Positions 53,368 to 62,346 are shown, counted from the first letter of the stretch. The stretch: 64,000 bases of DNA from DATBFG01 sp036558645 (GCA_036558645.1 DATBFG010000071.1:54234-118233); one strand, 5' to 3'. Notes: generated by a model not told the origin, from the letters alone. Numbers and translations are program-made.

Positions 53368-53408
53368 CCTCACTTCTCCAAGTGTCGCCTCAGTCCAATG
53401 ATTCTTCG

Positions 53409-55082
53409 CTAGTTTGTTGCCACTGCCACTTTGCCCAGTTTCGCCTCCAATGGGAGGGTGATCACAAACCGGCTTCCCTGCCCGGGGGCGCTGTCAACTG
53501 CAACTTCTCCGCCATGCGCGCTGATAATGTGGCGCACCAATGACAAACCCAAGCCACTACCTTTGGTGTTGTGAACCAGGGGATCTCCAACCCGGTAAAA
53601 CTTTTCAAAAATCTTTTGTTGCTCCGGTACCGGGATCCCGATGCCATGATCAACAACTTCCAGCTTGACCGCTCCATTGTCGCGATACAGGTTCACGCCG
53701 ATGTACTTCCGGTCCTGCGAATATTTCAGCGCATTGTTCACCAGGTTCAGCAATGACCGTGCCATGGCTTCTCGATCCACCATCATCGGCGGTACGTTTT
53801 CGATCTTCTCTACAAAGGAAAACCCGTTTTGCTCGATTTGGTAACGGTACGACTCAAGAGTGTTGTGAACCAATTCCCGCAGATCGGTCTCACGGAAGTC
53901 ATATTCTTTACGTCCTGCCTCAATTCGCGAGAAGTCGAGAATGTTATTGATTAGCGCCGTGAGCCGCTCGCTTTCCTTGCGAATGATCTGGTAATACTCC
54001 TGGTACTTGTCCGGACTCGTCAGCCGCCCCATCTCCAAAGTTTCCGCGTAAAGACGGATTAACGACAGCGGCGTCCTTAATTCATGTGAAACATTGGAGA
54101 CAAAATCGGATTTCAATTTGGCCAACGCCATCTCCTTGCTGACGTTGCGGTATGTCATAAAGATTCCCGCTCCCAGCAGGAACGACAGCACGCCGAGAAT
54201 GACAAAGCTGGTCTGCATGAAGTGCTCACCCAGAGCTGCCAAGGTCGTCCCTCGTAGCTTGATCGCCAAAGTCAACCCAGGAAATGCGCCTTCAAGATTT
54301 CGTTCAACTTCGGGGCTACCGCCATCCCAACCGTTGCAGGCCGCAATCGGCGTTGCGTCATTCTTCGGATGAATCATCATCACCGCCGGCGGCAGTTCGC
54401 TGCGTGTCTCCGCGGCATTACGGCTCATTAGCGTGTTCATTGCTTCCGGGAAAAACTTGTTCTGCAGAAAGTCAGCATCGAAAGTGATGCCCCCCATCTC
54501 AATCTTTCCGGTCTCTTCGTCCTTCTTCACGAACATCGCGGTGGACTGGTATAGGTGCTTGTCTCCGCGCGACGGGTAACTCACATCGATGTAATATGGG
54601 GTTTCCGCCTTTTTCCCCATCTTGATGATCTTCTTCGAGAGCTCATCGAAGTCCATCGCAAACCAGCCGTCGAACATCTTCGAAAGATATTCATTTTCAA
54701 GCTTCAGATTCGGATCGTTAGTCCGTGACGGCTGTGAACGAAATAGCAACCCGCTGCCGGGTTCATATACGAAGACGTGTGCTACATAGGGATGGGCGGC
54801 GAGGATCTTGTCTAACGTTGCGGCACAAGCCCTTCCCGGCCCGGGAAATTCAGCTTTTGCATCATCGACGAGGTCATATGCCTTCTGATTAAGCTGTTTC
54901 TCAGAGATTACCAACACCTGGCTGAAGTCCCGCTGGATAGCTGCTTCCACCGCGCGGTCGCGCTTGAATTTCTCCAGGTGAAGGGCGCTCAAAATCACCA
55001 GGGCGGCGGCCGGCAAAACAACGGCCAGTTCCAGCATCAGGATCAGCCGTTTTCGTTCGTTACCCGCCCATTTGAATTTCAT
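53409..55082 (-). CDS. Membrane sensor histidine kinase
   Basis: 557 residues, ATG 55082 with AGGAG upstream. One membrane segment near residues 12-31, a periplasmic sensor part of about 240 residues and a second segment (FVILGVLSFLLGAGIFMTYR near 280-300) precede the kinase. Phospho-acceptor His is in NVSHELRTPLSLIRLY, followed by NLVNNALKYS (N box), DHGIGIP (G1) and TKGSGLGLSLVRHII (G2). It should phosphorylate the adjacent OmpR-type regulator. The sensed signal is unknown. Confidence 0.93.
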   Translation of the reverse strand: MKFKWAGNERKRLILMLELAVVLPAAALVILSALHLEKFKRDRAVEAAIQRDFSQVLVISEKQLNQKAYDLVDDAKAEFPGPGRACAATLDKILAAHPYVAHVFVYEPGSGLLFRSQPSRTNDPNLKLENEYLSKMFDGWFAMDFDELSKKIIKMGKKAETPYYIDVSYPSRGDKHLYQSTAMFVKKDEETGKIEMGGITFDADFLQNKFFPEAMNTLMSRNAAETRSELPPAVMMIHPKNDATPIAACNGWDGGSPEVERNLEGAFPGLTLAIKLRGTTLAALGEHFMQTSFVILGVLSFLLGAGIFMTYRNVSKEMALAKLKSDFVSNVSHELRTPLSLIRLYAETLEMGRLTSPDKYQEYYQIIRKESERLTALINNILDFSRIEAGRKEYDFRETDLRELVHNTLESYRYQIEQNGFSFVEKIENVPPMMVDREAMARSLLNLVNNALKYSQDRKYIGVNLYRDNGAVKLEVVDHGIGIPVPEQQKIFEKFYRVGDPLVHNTKGSGLGLSLVRHIISAHGGEVAVDSAPGQGSRFVITLPLEAKLGKVAVATN

Positions 55083-55282
55083 TCTTTGGTCTCCTGATCC
55101 GAATCATGCCAGATCAGCATGGCAGCAACATAGTTGACCCTCACAAAACACGTGTCAAACAAGGGTAAAAATAGGTAAAAAGTTGTGAACTCGTTGATAA
55201 GAAAGATTCGCAGTCCGGTGGCGAGGTTGTTGCGGGAAGCAAATTCCTGGTCGGCTCAGGGGCAGGCTTTAATCAAGAAACG

Positions 55283-56584
55283 CTAAGGAAGAGCAAAGTC
55301 CACGGTGACGTACGTTTGCATCTCAACTGCTTGTCCATTCAGCAGATAAGGCCTGTACTTCCATTGCTTAACAGCGGAGTAGGCCGCTTGACCGAGAAGA
55401 ATCGACCCGTGAATCAATTTGAGATCCCGAATATTTCCATCACGGCCGATCCACGCCTGCAAAACTACTGGACCCCGTAAGCCCACCTTCTGCGCCTGGA
55501 TCGGATAACTGGGTTCAACCTTCTGCAGGAGGAGCTTTTGTGTCACATCCTCGGAGACGTTGACAGGTTCGAGCCCGCCGAGCAAAGAAGTGGTGACCCT
55601 CGCTGAGGCGGTTCGAATGGATTGTGACGGAACTCGCAAGCTATCCGGAATGCTCGCAACCGCAACAGAAGGATATTGCTGTGACGATTCCGGATTGTCT
55701 CCGGAAAGGCTTTCTTCATCGTTTGCCGGAGGCGGGGTTGGCTCGACGTATTCTCGCACTGGCATCACGCGGATTTTTGCCCCGGTGCGAGTATTAGGAC
55801 GTAAGTTGTTCTGCGCAACTTTTGGCGCGCCTTCTTCCCCGCTCTGGGCCGACTTGTCCAGCCAGTTCTGCGTCTTGGTGAGTGCCTTTTCGTAAATCTG
55901 CTCGACCGATTTGGCGATCTCCTGTGTCCGCAAAGGCGCGCTGAACACGTAGCCAGCTGAGGAAAGAGCAATGCCAAGCGTGCAAGCCAACAGGATCAAT
56001 CGAAACCAGTGACCACTCGTTGACTTAATACCCCTCCGCTGTTTGTTTTTTCGCTCTATATGAAAAAGGGTCTTAGACGTTCGCGGTCGTTCTGCAGGCT
56101 GCTTTGAATGATCCTCATCGGCTGAACCGGCTCCTGCTACTGGCGGCAGCACCAGTTGAGGACCAACCGGCCGTGAAGTTCTCGGATGAAGGTTGAGCTT
56201 CGGGACCCAGCTGCGCATACCGCGAAGAAAATCGTCCGAGGACAGAAACGAGTATTTCGCCTCTTCCGGAACGATCGGTTTCTTAATAAGGATTGCGGCG
56301 CCCCCTTGGCGCGCGATTGGCACCGCCTCGTCGTTGCGCAGTATTGCCGCAGGTACTGCATCATGATTGAGCTTCAGTTCCCGCGACGTTTTCAGGAGAA
56401 AACTCGCCTCTAACCCCTCATCCCAATCGACGACAATCAGCTCGTAGGCCTGGGTCGTGACCTTTTCGATTGCAGCAAATATTTCTGTGCAGGGATCGAC
56501 TTCAAACTCGAGGCCCTCAAGTACGTGGGTCAGTTGGCGTAATGTCTCCTGGTCGGAGGAGAAGAACAAAGACCTTGGCGACAT
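55283..56584 (-). CDS. Receiver-like domain fused through a membrane segment to a TonB C-terminus
   Basis: 433 residues. The first 125 look like a degenerate receiver (RSLFFSSDQETLRQLTHVLEGL; Asp in LIVVDWDEG; LIKKPIVP with the conserved Lys-Pro), but the acidic pair after the first strand is reduced to SSD. A basic stretch precedes a membrane segment near 200 (FRLILLACTLGIALSSAGYVFS). A Pro-rich periplasmic spacer and a TonB C-terminal domain follow (LLLQKVEPSYPIQAQKVGLRGPVVLQAWIGRDGNI...AVKQWKYRPYLLNG). A TonB protein normally energises outer-membrane receptors with ExbBD; a cytoplasmic receiver-like head could tune it. Separate from the kinase operon by 200 bases. Confidence 0.83.
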   Translation of the reverse strand: MSPRSLFFSSDQETLRQLTHVLEGLEFEVDPCTEIFAAIEKVTTQAYELIVVDWDEGLEASFLLKTSRELKLNHDAVPAAILRNDEAVPIARQGGAAILIKKPIVPEEAKYSFLSSDDFLRGMRSWVPKLNLHPRTSRPVGPQLVLPPVAGAGSADEDHSKQPAERPRTSKTLFHIERKNKQRRGIKSTSGHWFRLILLACTLGIALSSAGYVFSAPLRTQEIAKSVEQIYEKALTKTQNWLDKSAQSGEEGAPKVAQNNLRPNTRTGAKIRVMPVREYVEPTPPPANDEESLSGDNPESSQQYPSVAVASIPDSLRVPSQSIRTASARVTTSLLGGLEPVNVSEDVTQKLLLQKVEPSYPIQAQKVGLRGPVVLQAWIGRDGNIRDLKLIHGSILLGQAAYSAVKQWKYRPYLLNGQAVEMQTYVTVDFALP

Positions 56585-56678
56585 GTACCTACGATAGGGT
56601 TGGTACTACCCGCCTACAAGGTTACGGACTGTCACCCAATCCCGCGAATCAGGCCAATAACACTCAACCCCGATTCCA

Positions 56679-56692
56679 TGTCCTAGAGGACA
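56679..56692. promoter_or_regulatory. Dyad TGTCCT-AG-AGGACA upstream of the receiver-TonB gene
   Basis: A perfect 6+6 inverted repeat with a 2-base centre, about 95 bases before the start of the receiver-TonB gene and just after the hoxW stop. A further AGGACA half-site is at 56702-56707. It may be an operator; no specific regulator is proposed. Confidence 0.35.
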
Positions 56693-56727
56693 CTGGCCCA
56701 AAGGACAAGTATCTAGATTGTCTCAAC

Positions 56728-57192
56728 TTACGCGGCTCGGCCTCTGTTGGTCTCCGACTTTACCAGGTGCCCGACGAGTGCGGTCAGATGCGGCAGGCTG
56801 GCCGCAACCCTGGGTGATAGCCCTTCACCATACTCAAAATCCTCTCCACAGAGGGTTACCTGGAAACCGCGGGGGCTCCGAGAGTAAAGCTTTTCGCAGT
56901 ATTCGAGTACGGTTCCCGGGGAACATTCATGACTAAAGCCGCCGCGCTCGGCGTGCGGTTTTACGCGCTCGCAGGTCAGGTCTCCCGGCTCCCCCGCTTC
57001 TCCGGCGTCTATGAAAATGACTGCGTTGCTTTCGCTGACGACGTCGGCGAGCTCAGGGGTTAGCTGATAGCGGATCAGTACATCTACGTCGTCTAGCGGC
57101 AGCCATCGAGCCAATTCCTCCGCTGCGCGCCACCCGATGGCATCGTCGTGTCGCAGCGGATTTCCGTAGCCAATGATCAGAACCCGAATCAC
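56728..57192 (-). CDS. hoxW: Hydrogenase maturation endopeptidase
   Basis: 154 residues with the HoxW/HycI start VLIIGYGNPLRHDDAIGWRAAEELARW, whose Glu and Asp residues read the nickel, and VIFIDAGEAGEPGDL. It cuts the C-terminal tail of the [NiFe] large subunit after nickel insertion, here the 25 residues beyond DPCLSCSTH of HoxH encoded just upstream (12-base gap). It is the last gene of the hox operon. No hyp maturation genes lie in the window. Confidence 0.9.
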   Translation of the reverse strand: MIRVLIIGYGNPLRHDDAIGWRAAEELARWLPLDDVDVLIRYQLTPELADVVSESNAVIFIDAGEAGEPGDLTCERVKPHAERGGFSHECSPGTVLEYCEKLYSRSPRGFQVTLCGEDFEYGEGLSPRVAASLPHLTALVGHLVKSETNRGRAA

Positions 57193-57204
57193 TCGATCCT
57201 CGTT

Positions 57205-58632
57205 TCATCCTCGGCAGACACGGTCCACAACTTCTCCATCCGCGTTCACCAATTCGACATTGAGTGCCATGTGCCCCGCGGCATGGGTGGAGCAGCTCAG
57301 GCAGGGATCATAGGCGCGAATGACCGCCTCGACTCGATTCAGCATCCCCGGGTTCAGCCTATCTCCGTGCACGAAGTGCTTACCGACCTGCAGGATGCTC
57401 TTGTTCATGGCCACCGCATTATGTCCGGTTGCAATGATCAGGTTCGACCACCGCATCAGCCCCTGTTCATCGATCTTATAGTGATGAAAGAGCGTTCCGC
57501 GTGGAGCTTCACAAGCTCCTACTCCTTCAAGCGCATTCGGACGCGCGAATGCGCGTACATGCTTCGAGAGGATTTCCGGATCCGTCAGGAGTTGCTCCAT
57601 CCGCTCGATACAGTAAAGAATTTCAACCAAGCGCGCGTGATGATAATGGAACGAGCTTAGGACCGCCGTACGCTGCAGTTCATGAAACTCCGCCATCTCC
57701 TGGTCTGCTCGCGGCGTTCCGCATCGATCCGCTACATTCATTCGCGCCAACGGACCAACGCGATACACTCCTTCCGGGAAGCCCAGGGGCTTGTAATACG
57801 TGGACTTCAGATAGCTCCAGGGCTCTACCTTCTCTCCTATGTATTCCGCGTAGTTGACCGGCTGTAGTCCGTCCGCGACAACATCGCCCGATGCATTCGT
57901 GATGCGCAATTTGCCGTCGTAGAAAGTGAGCCCACCGTCCTGCTTGGTGGTTCCAAGAAAGAGGGTTGGGAAGTTTCCGAATACCGAAATCTCTTCCCGA
58001 AAGCCCTCCGTAACGCTCTTAAACCATTCCAGCGTCCGTTCAGCAATCTGGAGAGCTTCCGGCAGTGTCTGAAGAATCGCGTCCCGGTTATTCTCGGTCA
58101 GAGGTTCGCTTACTCCGCCTGGAACGATCCAGGCGGGATGAATACGCTTTCCGCCTAGACGTTCGATGATCTGTTGCCCAAACTTTCGGAGTTGGATCCC
58201 ATCTTTTGCTAATGTCGGATTCTGTTCCAGCACTCCAAAAATATTGGTGCGTGCCGGATCTCCGTCCATACCAAAGATTAGATCAGGTGAAGCGAGATGG
58301 AACAGGCTCAATGCATGCGACTGCACCACCTGTGCTAACCCGAAAATGCGCCGTAACTTATCGGCAGTAGGTGGGATTTTCACCGCCAGCAGCGCGTCGC
58401 AGGCCTTCGCGGAAGCAATCAAGTGGCTGACCGGACAGATCCCGCAGATGCGTGCCATGAGTGAGGGCATTTCGGAAAAGGGACGTCCCTCGCAAAGCTT
58501 TTCAAATCCTCGAAATTGAGTGACATGGAAGCGGGCATCTTCGACTCGTCCCTTCTCGTTCATGTGCAGGGTAATCTTGGCGTGCCCTTCGATACGCGTT
58601 ACAGGATCGATGATGATCGTCTTTCGTTCCAC
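57205..58632 (-). CDS. hoxH: [NiFe] hydrogenase large subunit
   Basis: 475 residues with both cysteine motifs that hold the NiFe centre: RICGICPVSHLIASAKACD near the N-terminus and DPCLSCSTH near the C-terminus, followed by a 25-residue tail cleaved at maturation. Reversible H2 oxidation with electron transfer through HoxY to the HoxFU diaphorase. The N-terminal DPVTRIEGHAKITLHMNEKG is a family signature. Group 3d is inferred from co-operonic hoxEFU. The gap to hoxY is eight bases. Confidence 0.95.
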   Translation of the reverse strand: MERKTIIIDPVTRIEGHAKITLHMNEKGRVEDARFHVTQFRGFEKLCEGRPFSEMPSLMARICGICPVSHLIASAKACDALLAVKIPPTADKLRRIFGLAQVVQSHALSLFHLASPDLIFGMDGDPARTNIFGVLEQNPTLAKDGIQLRKFGQQIIERLGGKRIHPAWIVPGGVSEPLTENNRDAILQTLPEALQIAERTLEWFKSVTEGFREEISVFGNFPTLFLGTTKQDGGLTFYDGKLRITNASGDVVADGLQPVNYAEYIGEKVEPWSYLKSTYYKPLGFPEGVYRVGPLARMNVADRCGTPRADQEMAEFHELQRTAVLSSFHYHHARLVEILYCIERMEQLLTDPEILSKHVRAFARPNALEGVGACEAPRGTLFHHYKIDEQGLMRWSNLIIATGHNAVAMNKSILQVGKHFVHGDRLNPGMLNRVEAVIRAYDPCLSCSTHAAGHMALNVELVNADGEVVDRVCRG

Positions 58633-58640
58633 TCCAACTC

Positions 58641-59174
58641 CTAGGCTCCGAAGCGGGCCCTCAGACTCAATTCCGGCTTGCGCCCTTCCAACAACTCAGA
58701 CAATACGAACGAAATTACATCCGCGGATGGCGGGCACCCAGGTACAAATACATCCACCGGCACGAACTCATGCACCGGACGCGAATACGGCAACAACGGC
58801 GGCACCACCTGATCCGGAATCCCGGGATCACAGGTCACATTCTCGCGATACGCCCGGTCATATACATCGCTGTTGCGGAACGGATTGCGCATGCCCGGTA
58901 CGTTGGAAGTCACCGCGCAGTCTCCTAGGGAAACTAGAATTCGGGTGCGCTCGCGGACCAGTTTGATCTTGCGCAAATCGTCCTCGCTGCTGACTGCACC
59001 CTCGACCAGCGTGATGTCCACCAGGTTGGGAAATTCCTTGGTATCGACCAAGGGGCTGTACACCAGGTCCGCCTTCTCTGCCACCATCAGCAGTCGCTCA
59101 TCGAGATCGAGAAACGACATATGGCAACCGGAGCAGCCATCCAACCAGACCGTCGCTAAAGTTGGCTTACTCAC
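58641..59174 (-). CDS. hoxY: [NiFe] hydrogenase small subunit
   Basis: I start at GTG 59174, which overlaps the hoxU stop (GTGA) and follows GAGG by seven bases. This gives 177 residues, normal for HoxY, and avoids an unconserved 41-residue extension present in the longer frame. The single [4Fe-4S] site has Cys pairs in VWLDGCSGCHMSF, SLGDCAVTSN and FVPGCPPSADV. No Tat signal, as expected for a cytoplasmic bidirectional hydrogenase. It connects HoxH to the diaphorase part. Confidence 0.93.
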   Translation of the reverse strand: MSKPTLATVWLDGCSGCHMSFLDLDERLLMVAEKADLVYSPLVDTKEFPNLVDITLVEGAVSSEDDLRKIKLVRERTRILVSLGDCAVTSNVPGMRNPFRNSDVYDRAYRENVTCDPGIPDQVVPPLLPYSRPVHEFVPVDVFVPGCPPSADVISFVLSELLEGRKPELSLRARFGA

Positions 59175-59890
59175 TCCCGGTCCTCCCGCATCAGCGTCAG
59201 ATAGGGCAGAAATTGCCGACGCTTCAGCATTTCGGCAACAGAACGCCCCTTTTCCGAGAGCGCTCCCGTTGGACATACATGCACGCACTTGCCGCATGTC
59301 GTGCAGGTTTCCGACGATCCCCAGGGCTGATTCATGTCCGTAATCACCTTCGCATCGATCCCGCGTCCCATAACGTCCCAGGTATGTGCGCCTTCCACCT
59401 CATCGCACACGCGCACGCATCTTGAGCAGAGGATGCAGCGGTTGTGATCCACAATAAACCGCTCGTGAGAAGCATCCACATCTGTGACGGGATATCGGTA
59501 CGGAAAATGAACATGTGTGATTTTGAGGCGCTGCGTCAGCGACTGGAGTTCGCAATGACCGTTGGAAACACAGACAGAGCAGACGTGGTTACGCTCCGTG
59601 AACAACAACTCCAGGATCGCTCTCCGGTACCTGTCGAGCCGCTCAGAGTGGGTAGTGACGTCCATACCTTCTTCCACCCGGGTTACACAGGCGGGAAGCA
59701 GCTTTGTCGAACCCTTGATCTCCACCAGGCAGAGTCGGCACGCGCCCAGGGTTGAAAGGCCTTTCAGTTCGCAGAGCCGGGGGATAAATATGTTGTTCTG
59801 CCGCGCAACCTCAAGGATGGTCTCATCACTGCGCGCGCTCACGTCCTGATCGTCGATCTTCAGCGTCTTGATGTTCGCTGCTGGGATCAT
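59171..59890 (-). CDS. hoxU: Hydrogenase diaphorase subunit, NuoG N-terminal-like
   Basis: ATG 59890 overlaps the hoxF stop (ATGA) and gives 239 residues beginning with the plant-type ferredoxin domain (KTLKIDDQDVSARSDETILEVARQNNI; LCELKGLSTLGACRLCLVEI). Next comes the His-containing cluster region (RNHVCSVCVSNGHCELQ), then two [4Fe-4S] motifs (CILCSRCVRVC and CTTCGKCVHVCPTGAL). It passes electrons between HoxF/HoxE and HoxY. The C-terminal EKGRSVAEMLKRR is typical of HoxU. Confidence 0.94.
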   Translation of the reverse strand: MIPAANIKTLKIDDQDVSARSDETILEVARQNNIFIPRLCELKGLSTLGACRLCLVEIKGSTKLLPACVTRVEEGMDVTTHSERLDRYRRAILELLFTERNHVCSVCVSNGHCELQSLTQRLKITHVHFPYRYPVTDVDASHERFIVDHNRCILCSRCVRVCDEVEGAHTWDVMGRGIDAKVITDMNQPWGSSETCTTCGKCVHVCPTGALSEKGRSVAEMLKRRQFLPYLTLMREDRE

Positions 59891-61530
59891 GGGTTCACCG
59901 GGTTTTGCGGGGACTTGCAGACACCCGCTGGACACCTTCCCTCTTCCACATGCGCTTCATATTCCTCTGCGAAGGAACGCATCGTGCTGAGCACGGGATT
60001 GGGCGCCGACTGCCCCAATCCGCACAAACTGGTGTTCTTTAGGAGTTCACACAACTCGTTCAGCATGGCGATATCTGTTGCATCGGCCGACAGGCTTGTA
60101 ATCTTCCCCAGTAGCCGATTCATCTGGTACGTCCCTACACGGCACGGCACACACTTGCCACAGGACTCCGTCATGCAGAAATCCATGAAGTACTTGGCGA
60201 CGTCCACCATGCATGAGCTTTCATCCATCACAATCATTCCGCCCGAACCCATGATGGATCCCGCCTTGGTCAGCGACTCGTAATCCACTGGCATATCGAG
60301 CACATCCGCCGGCAGGCAGCCGCCCGAAGGTCCACCGGTTTGCACCGCTTTGAAACGTTTCCCGTCCGGGATTCCCCCGCCAATTTCGAAAACAATTTCG
60401 CGCAGCGTCACACCCATCGACACTTCGACCAGCCCGGTATTCTGCACTCGTCCGGCAAGCGCGAATACTTTCGTTCCTTTGCTCTTCTCTGTACCGATAC
60501 GAGCCAGCCATTCTCCGCCGTTACGAATGATGGGGGGAATGTTGGCGAATGTCTCGACGTTATTGATCAGTGTCGGTTCACCAAACAGGCCTTCTTGCGC
60601 GGGATAGGGTGGCCGCGGCCGTGGCGTGCCACGCTTGCCCTCAACGGATGCGATGAGCGCAGTCTCCTCTCCGCATACAAAGGCTCCCGCACCCAATCTC
60701 AGATCGATCCGGAAATTGAAGCGTGTTCCACAGATGTTGGCTCCCAGCAAACCCAGCCGTTCGGCTTGCCGGATAGCTGTCTTCAGTCTTTTGATCGCTA
60801 GTGGGTACTCAGCCCGAACGTAGATGAAACCTTCGCTCGCTCCAACTGCGTATCCGCCGATCAGCATGCCTTCGAGCACCCTGTGAGGATCGCTCTCAAG
60901 CACGCTGCGATCCATGAATGCGCCAGGATCCCCTTCGTCGGCATTGCAGACGACGTACTTCACTTTTCCAGATGCTTTGGCGACCGTGCTCCACTTCAGG
61001 CCGGTCGGATATCCGGCACCACCTCTTCCTCGCAGACCACTCTTTGTGACTTCCTGAATCACTTCAGCCGGCGTCATCTCCGTCAACACCTTGATGAGCG
61101 ATCCATATCCCCGTAATCCGATGTAGTCCTCGATTCTTTCCGCATCGATGATGCCGGAATTCTCCAGCACAATCTTGTTCTGCCGCGTAAAGAACGGAAT
61201 GTCCGTGGGACAGATCAGCCTTTCGAGCGGCGCCCCGTCTATGCTGTCGAGTATCTCGGGGGCGTCGGCTACACCCACGTGCTTATACATGGCGTTCGCG
61301 TCAGTCGAAACCAGCGGACCCTCAGCACAAAGCCCCATGCATCCAACGCCCTTGGTCTGGCACTCACCTTCCCATCCGCGTCGCGTGATCTCTTTGTCCA
61401 ATGCATCTTTGACGGATTGACTCTGACAGGACAAACATCCGGCGGCCACGCAGACGTTGACCCGATGGGGAATGCGCGATTGTGCTTCTTGCTCCGACTG
61501 GGAGATCTGCTCCAGTTCTTCGGGGGTCAT
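59887..61530 (-). CDS. hoxF: Hydrogenase diaphorase subunit, NAD(H)-binding
   Basis: ATG 61530 overlaps the hoxE stop (ATGA); the longer frame is rejected. 547 residues: an N-terminal thioredoxin-like domain (VCVAAGCLSCQSQ, VGCMGLCAEGPLV), the FMN/NADH region with SGLRGRGGAGYPTGLKW and NADEGDPGAFMDRSVLE, a SLBB-like segment, and the C-terminal ESCGKCVPCRVGTYQM cluster site. It exchanges electrons with NAD+/NADH. Homologous to NuoF of complex I, but the neighbouring hoxYH identify it. Confidence 0.95.
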   Translation of the reverse strand: MTPEELEQISQSEQEAQSRIPHRVNVCVAAGCLSCQSQSVKDALDKEITRRGWEGECQTKGVGCMGLCAEGPLVSTDANAMYKHVGVADAPEILDSIDGAPLERLICPTDIPFFTRQNKIVLENSGIIDAERIEDYIGLRGYGSLIKVLTEMTPAEVIQEVTKSGLRGRGGAGYPTGLKWSTVAKASGKVKYVVCNADEGDPGAFMDRSVLESDPHRVLEGMLIGGYAVGASEGFIYVRAEYPLAIKRLKTAIRQAERLGLLGANICGTRFNFRIDLRLGAGAFVCGEETALIASVEGKRGTPRPRPPYPAQEGLFGEPTLINNVETFANIPPIIRNGGEWLARIGTEKSKGTKVFALAGRVQNTGLVEVSMGVTLREIVFEIGGGIPDGKRFKAVQTGGPSGGCLPADVLDMPVDYESLTKAGSIMGSGGMIVMDESSCMVDVAKYFMDFCMTESCGKCVPCRVGTYQMNRLLGKITSLSADATDIAMLNELCELLKNTSLCGLGQSAPNPVLSTMRSFAEEYEAHVEEGRCPAGVCKSPQNPVNP

Positions 61531-62039
61531 GGAGCTCTCCACTGTGCCAGCCGCTCTCTCATATTCTGTGTGCTGACTTTGCCGGCAACATCGCGGTCGT
61601 AGACGACTGCCGGTGCCAATCCGCAGGAACCGAGACACCGAGCAGTAAGGAGCGAAACGTTCCCGTCAACGGTGGTCTCACCCGGCGCAATACCGAGATT
61701 CTGCTGTACAGATTCCAGAAGTTGTGGCGCTCCCTTGATGTAGCATGCCGTTCCCATACACACGACGCAGGTGTGCTCTCCGGCCGGCTTGAGAGTGAAG
61801 AAGTGGTAGAAAGTCGCTACGCCATAAGCACGGCTCAGCGGAACCCGCAAGGACGTAGCTACATAGAGCAAGGCATCCTTATCCAGGTATCCGAATGCCT
61901 CCTGCACTGTGTGCAAAGTTTCAATCAGGCCGCGAGGATGCTGCCCGAGTCGCCGCATCGTCGCATCCACCAGCCGCCATCGCTTGTCCTGGTTTGGTGG
62001 AGTAGGTTTTGCAAATACGTTTGCTACTCCAAGCGCCAT
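61527..62039 (-). CDS. hoxE: Hydrogenase diaphorase subunit, NuoE-like
   Basis: 170 residues with the helical N-terminal domain and the thioredoxin-like [2Fe-2S] domain: Cys in CVVCMGTACYIKGA and CLGSCGLAPAVVYD. First gene of hoxEFUYHW, in which E-F and F-U share ATGA stop/start overlaps, U-Y shares GTGA, and Y-H-W have short gaps, so the whole unit is one transcript. A Crp/Fnr-type dyad lies about 75-88 bases upstream. Confidence 0.93.
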   Translation of the reverse strand: MALGVANVFAKPTPPNQDKRWRLVDATMRRLGQHPRGLIETLHTVQEAFGYLDKDALLYVATSLRVPLSRAYGVATFYHFFTLKPAGEHTCVVCMGTACYIKGAPQLLESVQQNLGIAPGETTVDGNVSLLTARCLGSCGLAPAVVYDRDVAGKVSTQNMRERLAQWRAP

Positions 62040-62346
62040 AGAGTCAGCCCTCTCCCTGCCAGACCAGAGGTTTGGGTACGTTTCAGTTTAGGCATGCCCA
62101 AATTGACCCGGATGTGATGGAAATCACTCCAACGAGTGTGGATTCCCACAGGAAGTATGGTTGAAAAACCAAATACTGACGCCAGTCAAGGATCGTATCG
62201 AGGTTGCGATCATTCCTGACGCGACCTCCATCGCCGAGCAACCCCAACTTCGCCCACACGGCATCACAATGTCTGAAATGGGCGATTGAATTGAGCGTTA
62301 ACATTGATGGAGCGCTTTTCCGGACCGATCAGCTGTGAGGCACGAT
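62040..62346. other. Divergent intergenic region of the hox operon and PhoU-like gene
   Basis: 307 bases that should hold both promoters. The clear element is the dyad at 62113-62128; no coding frame or further repeat of note was seen. Confidence 0.5.
62113..62128. promoter_or_regulatory. Crp/Fnr-family binding site candidate before hoxE
   Basis: TGTGATGGAAATCACT: inner GTGAT-N4-ATCAC is a perfect inverted repeat with FNR-like spacing, and it also matches CRP TGTGA-N6-TCACA at nine of ten core bases. Centre about 81 bases upstream of the hoxE ATG. Control of hydrogenase by oxygen or carbon status is an inference. Confidence 0.5.

Noticed and set aside
59171..62039. NuoE-NuoF-NuoG part of complex I
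   Set aside because: The same operon continues with hydrogenase small and large subunits and their protease, and the third protein has only the short HoxU length.
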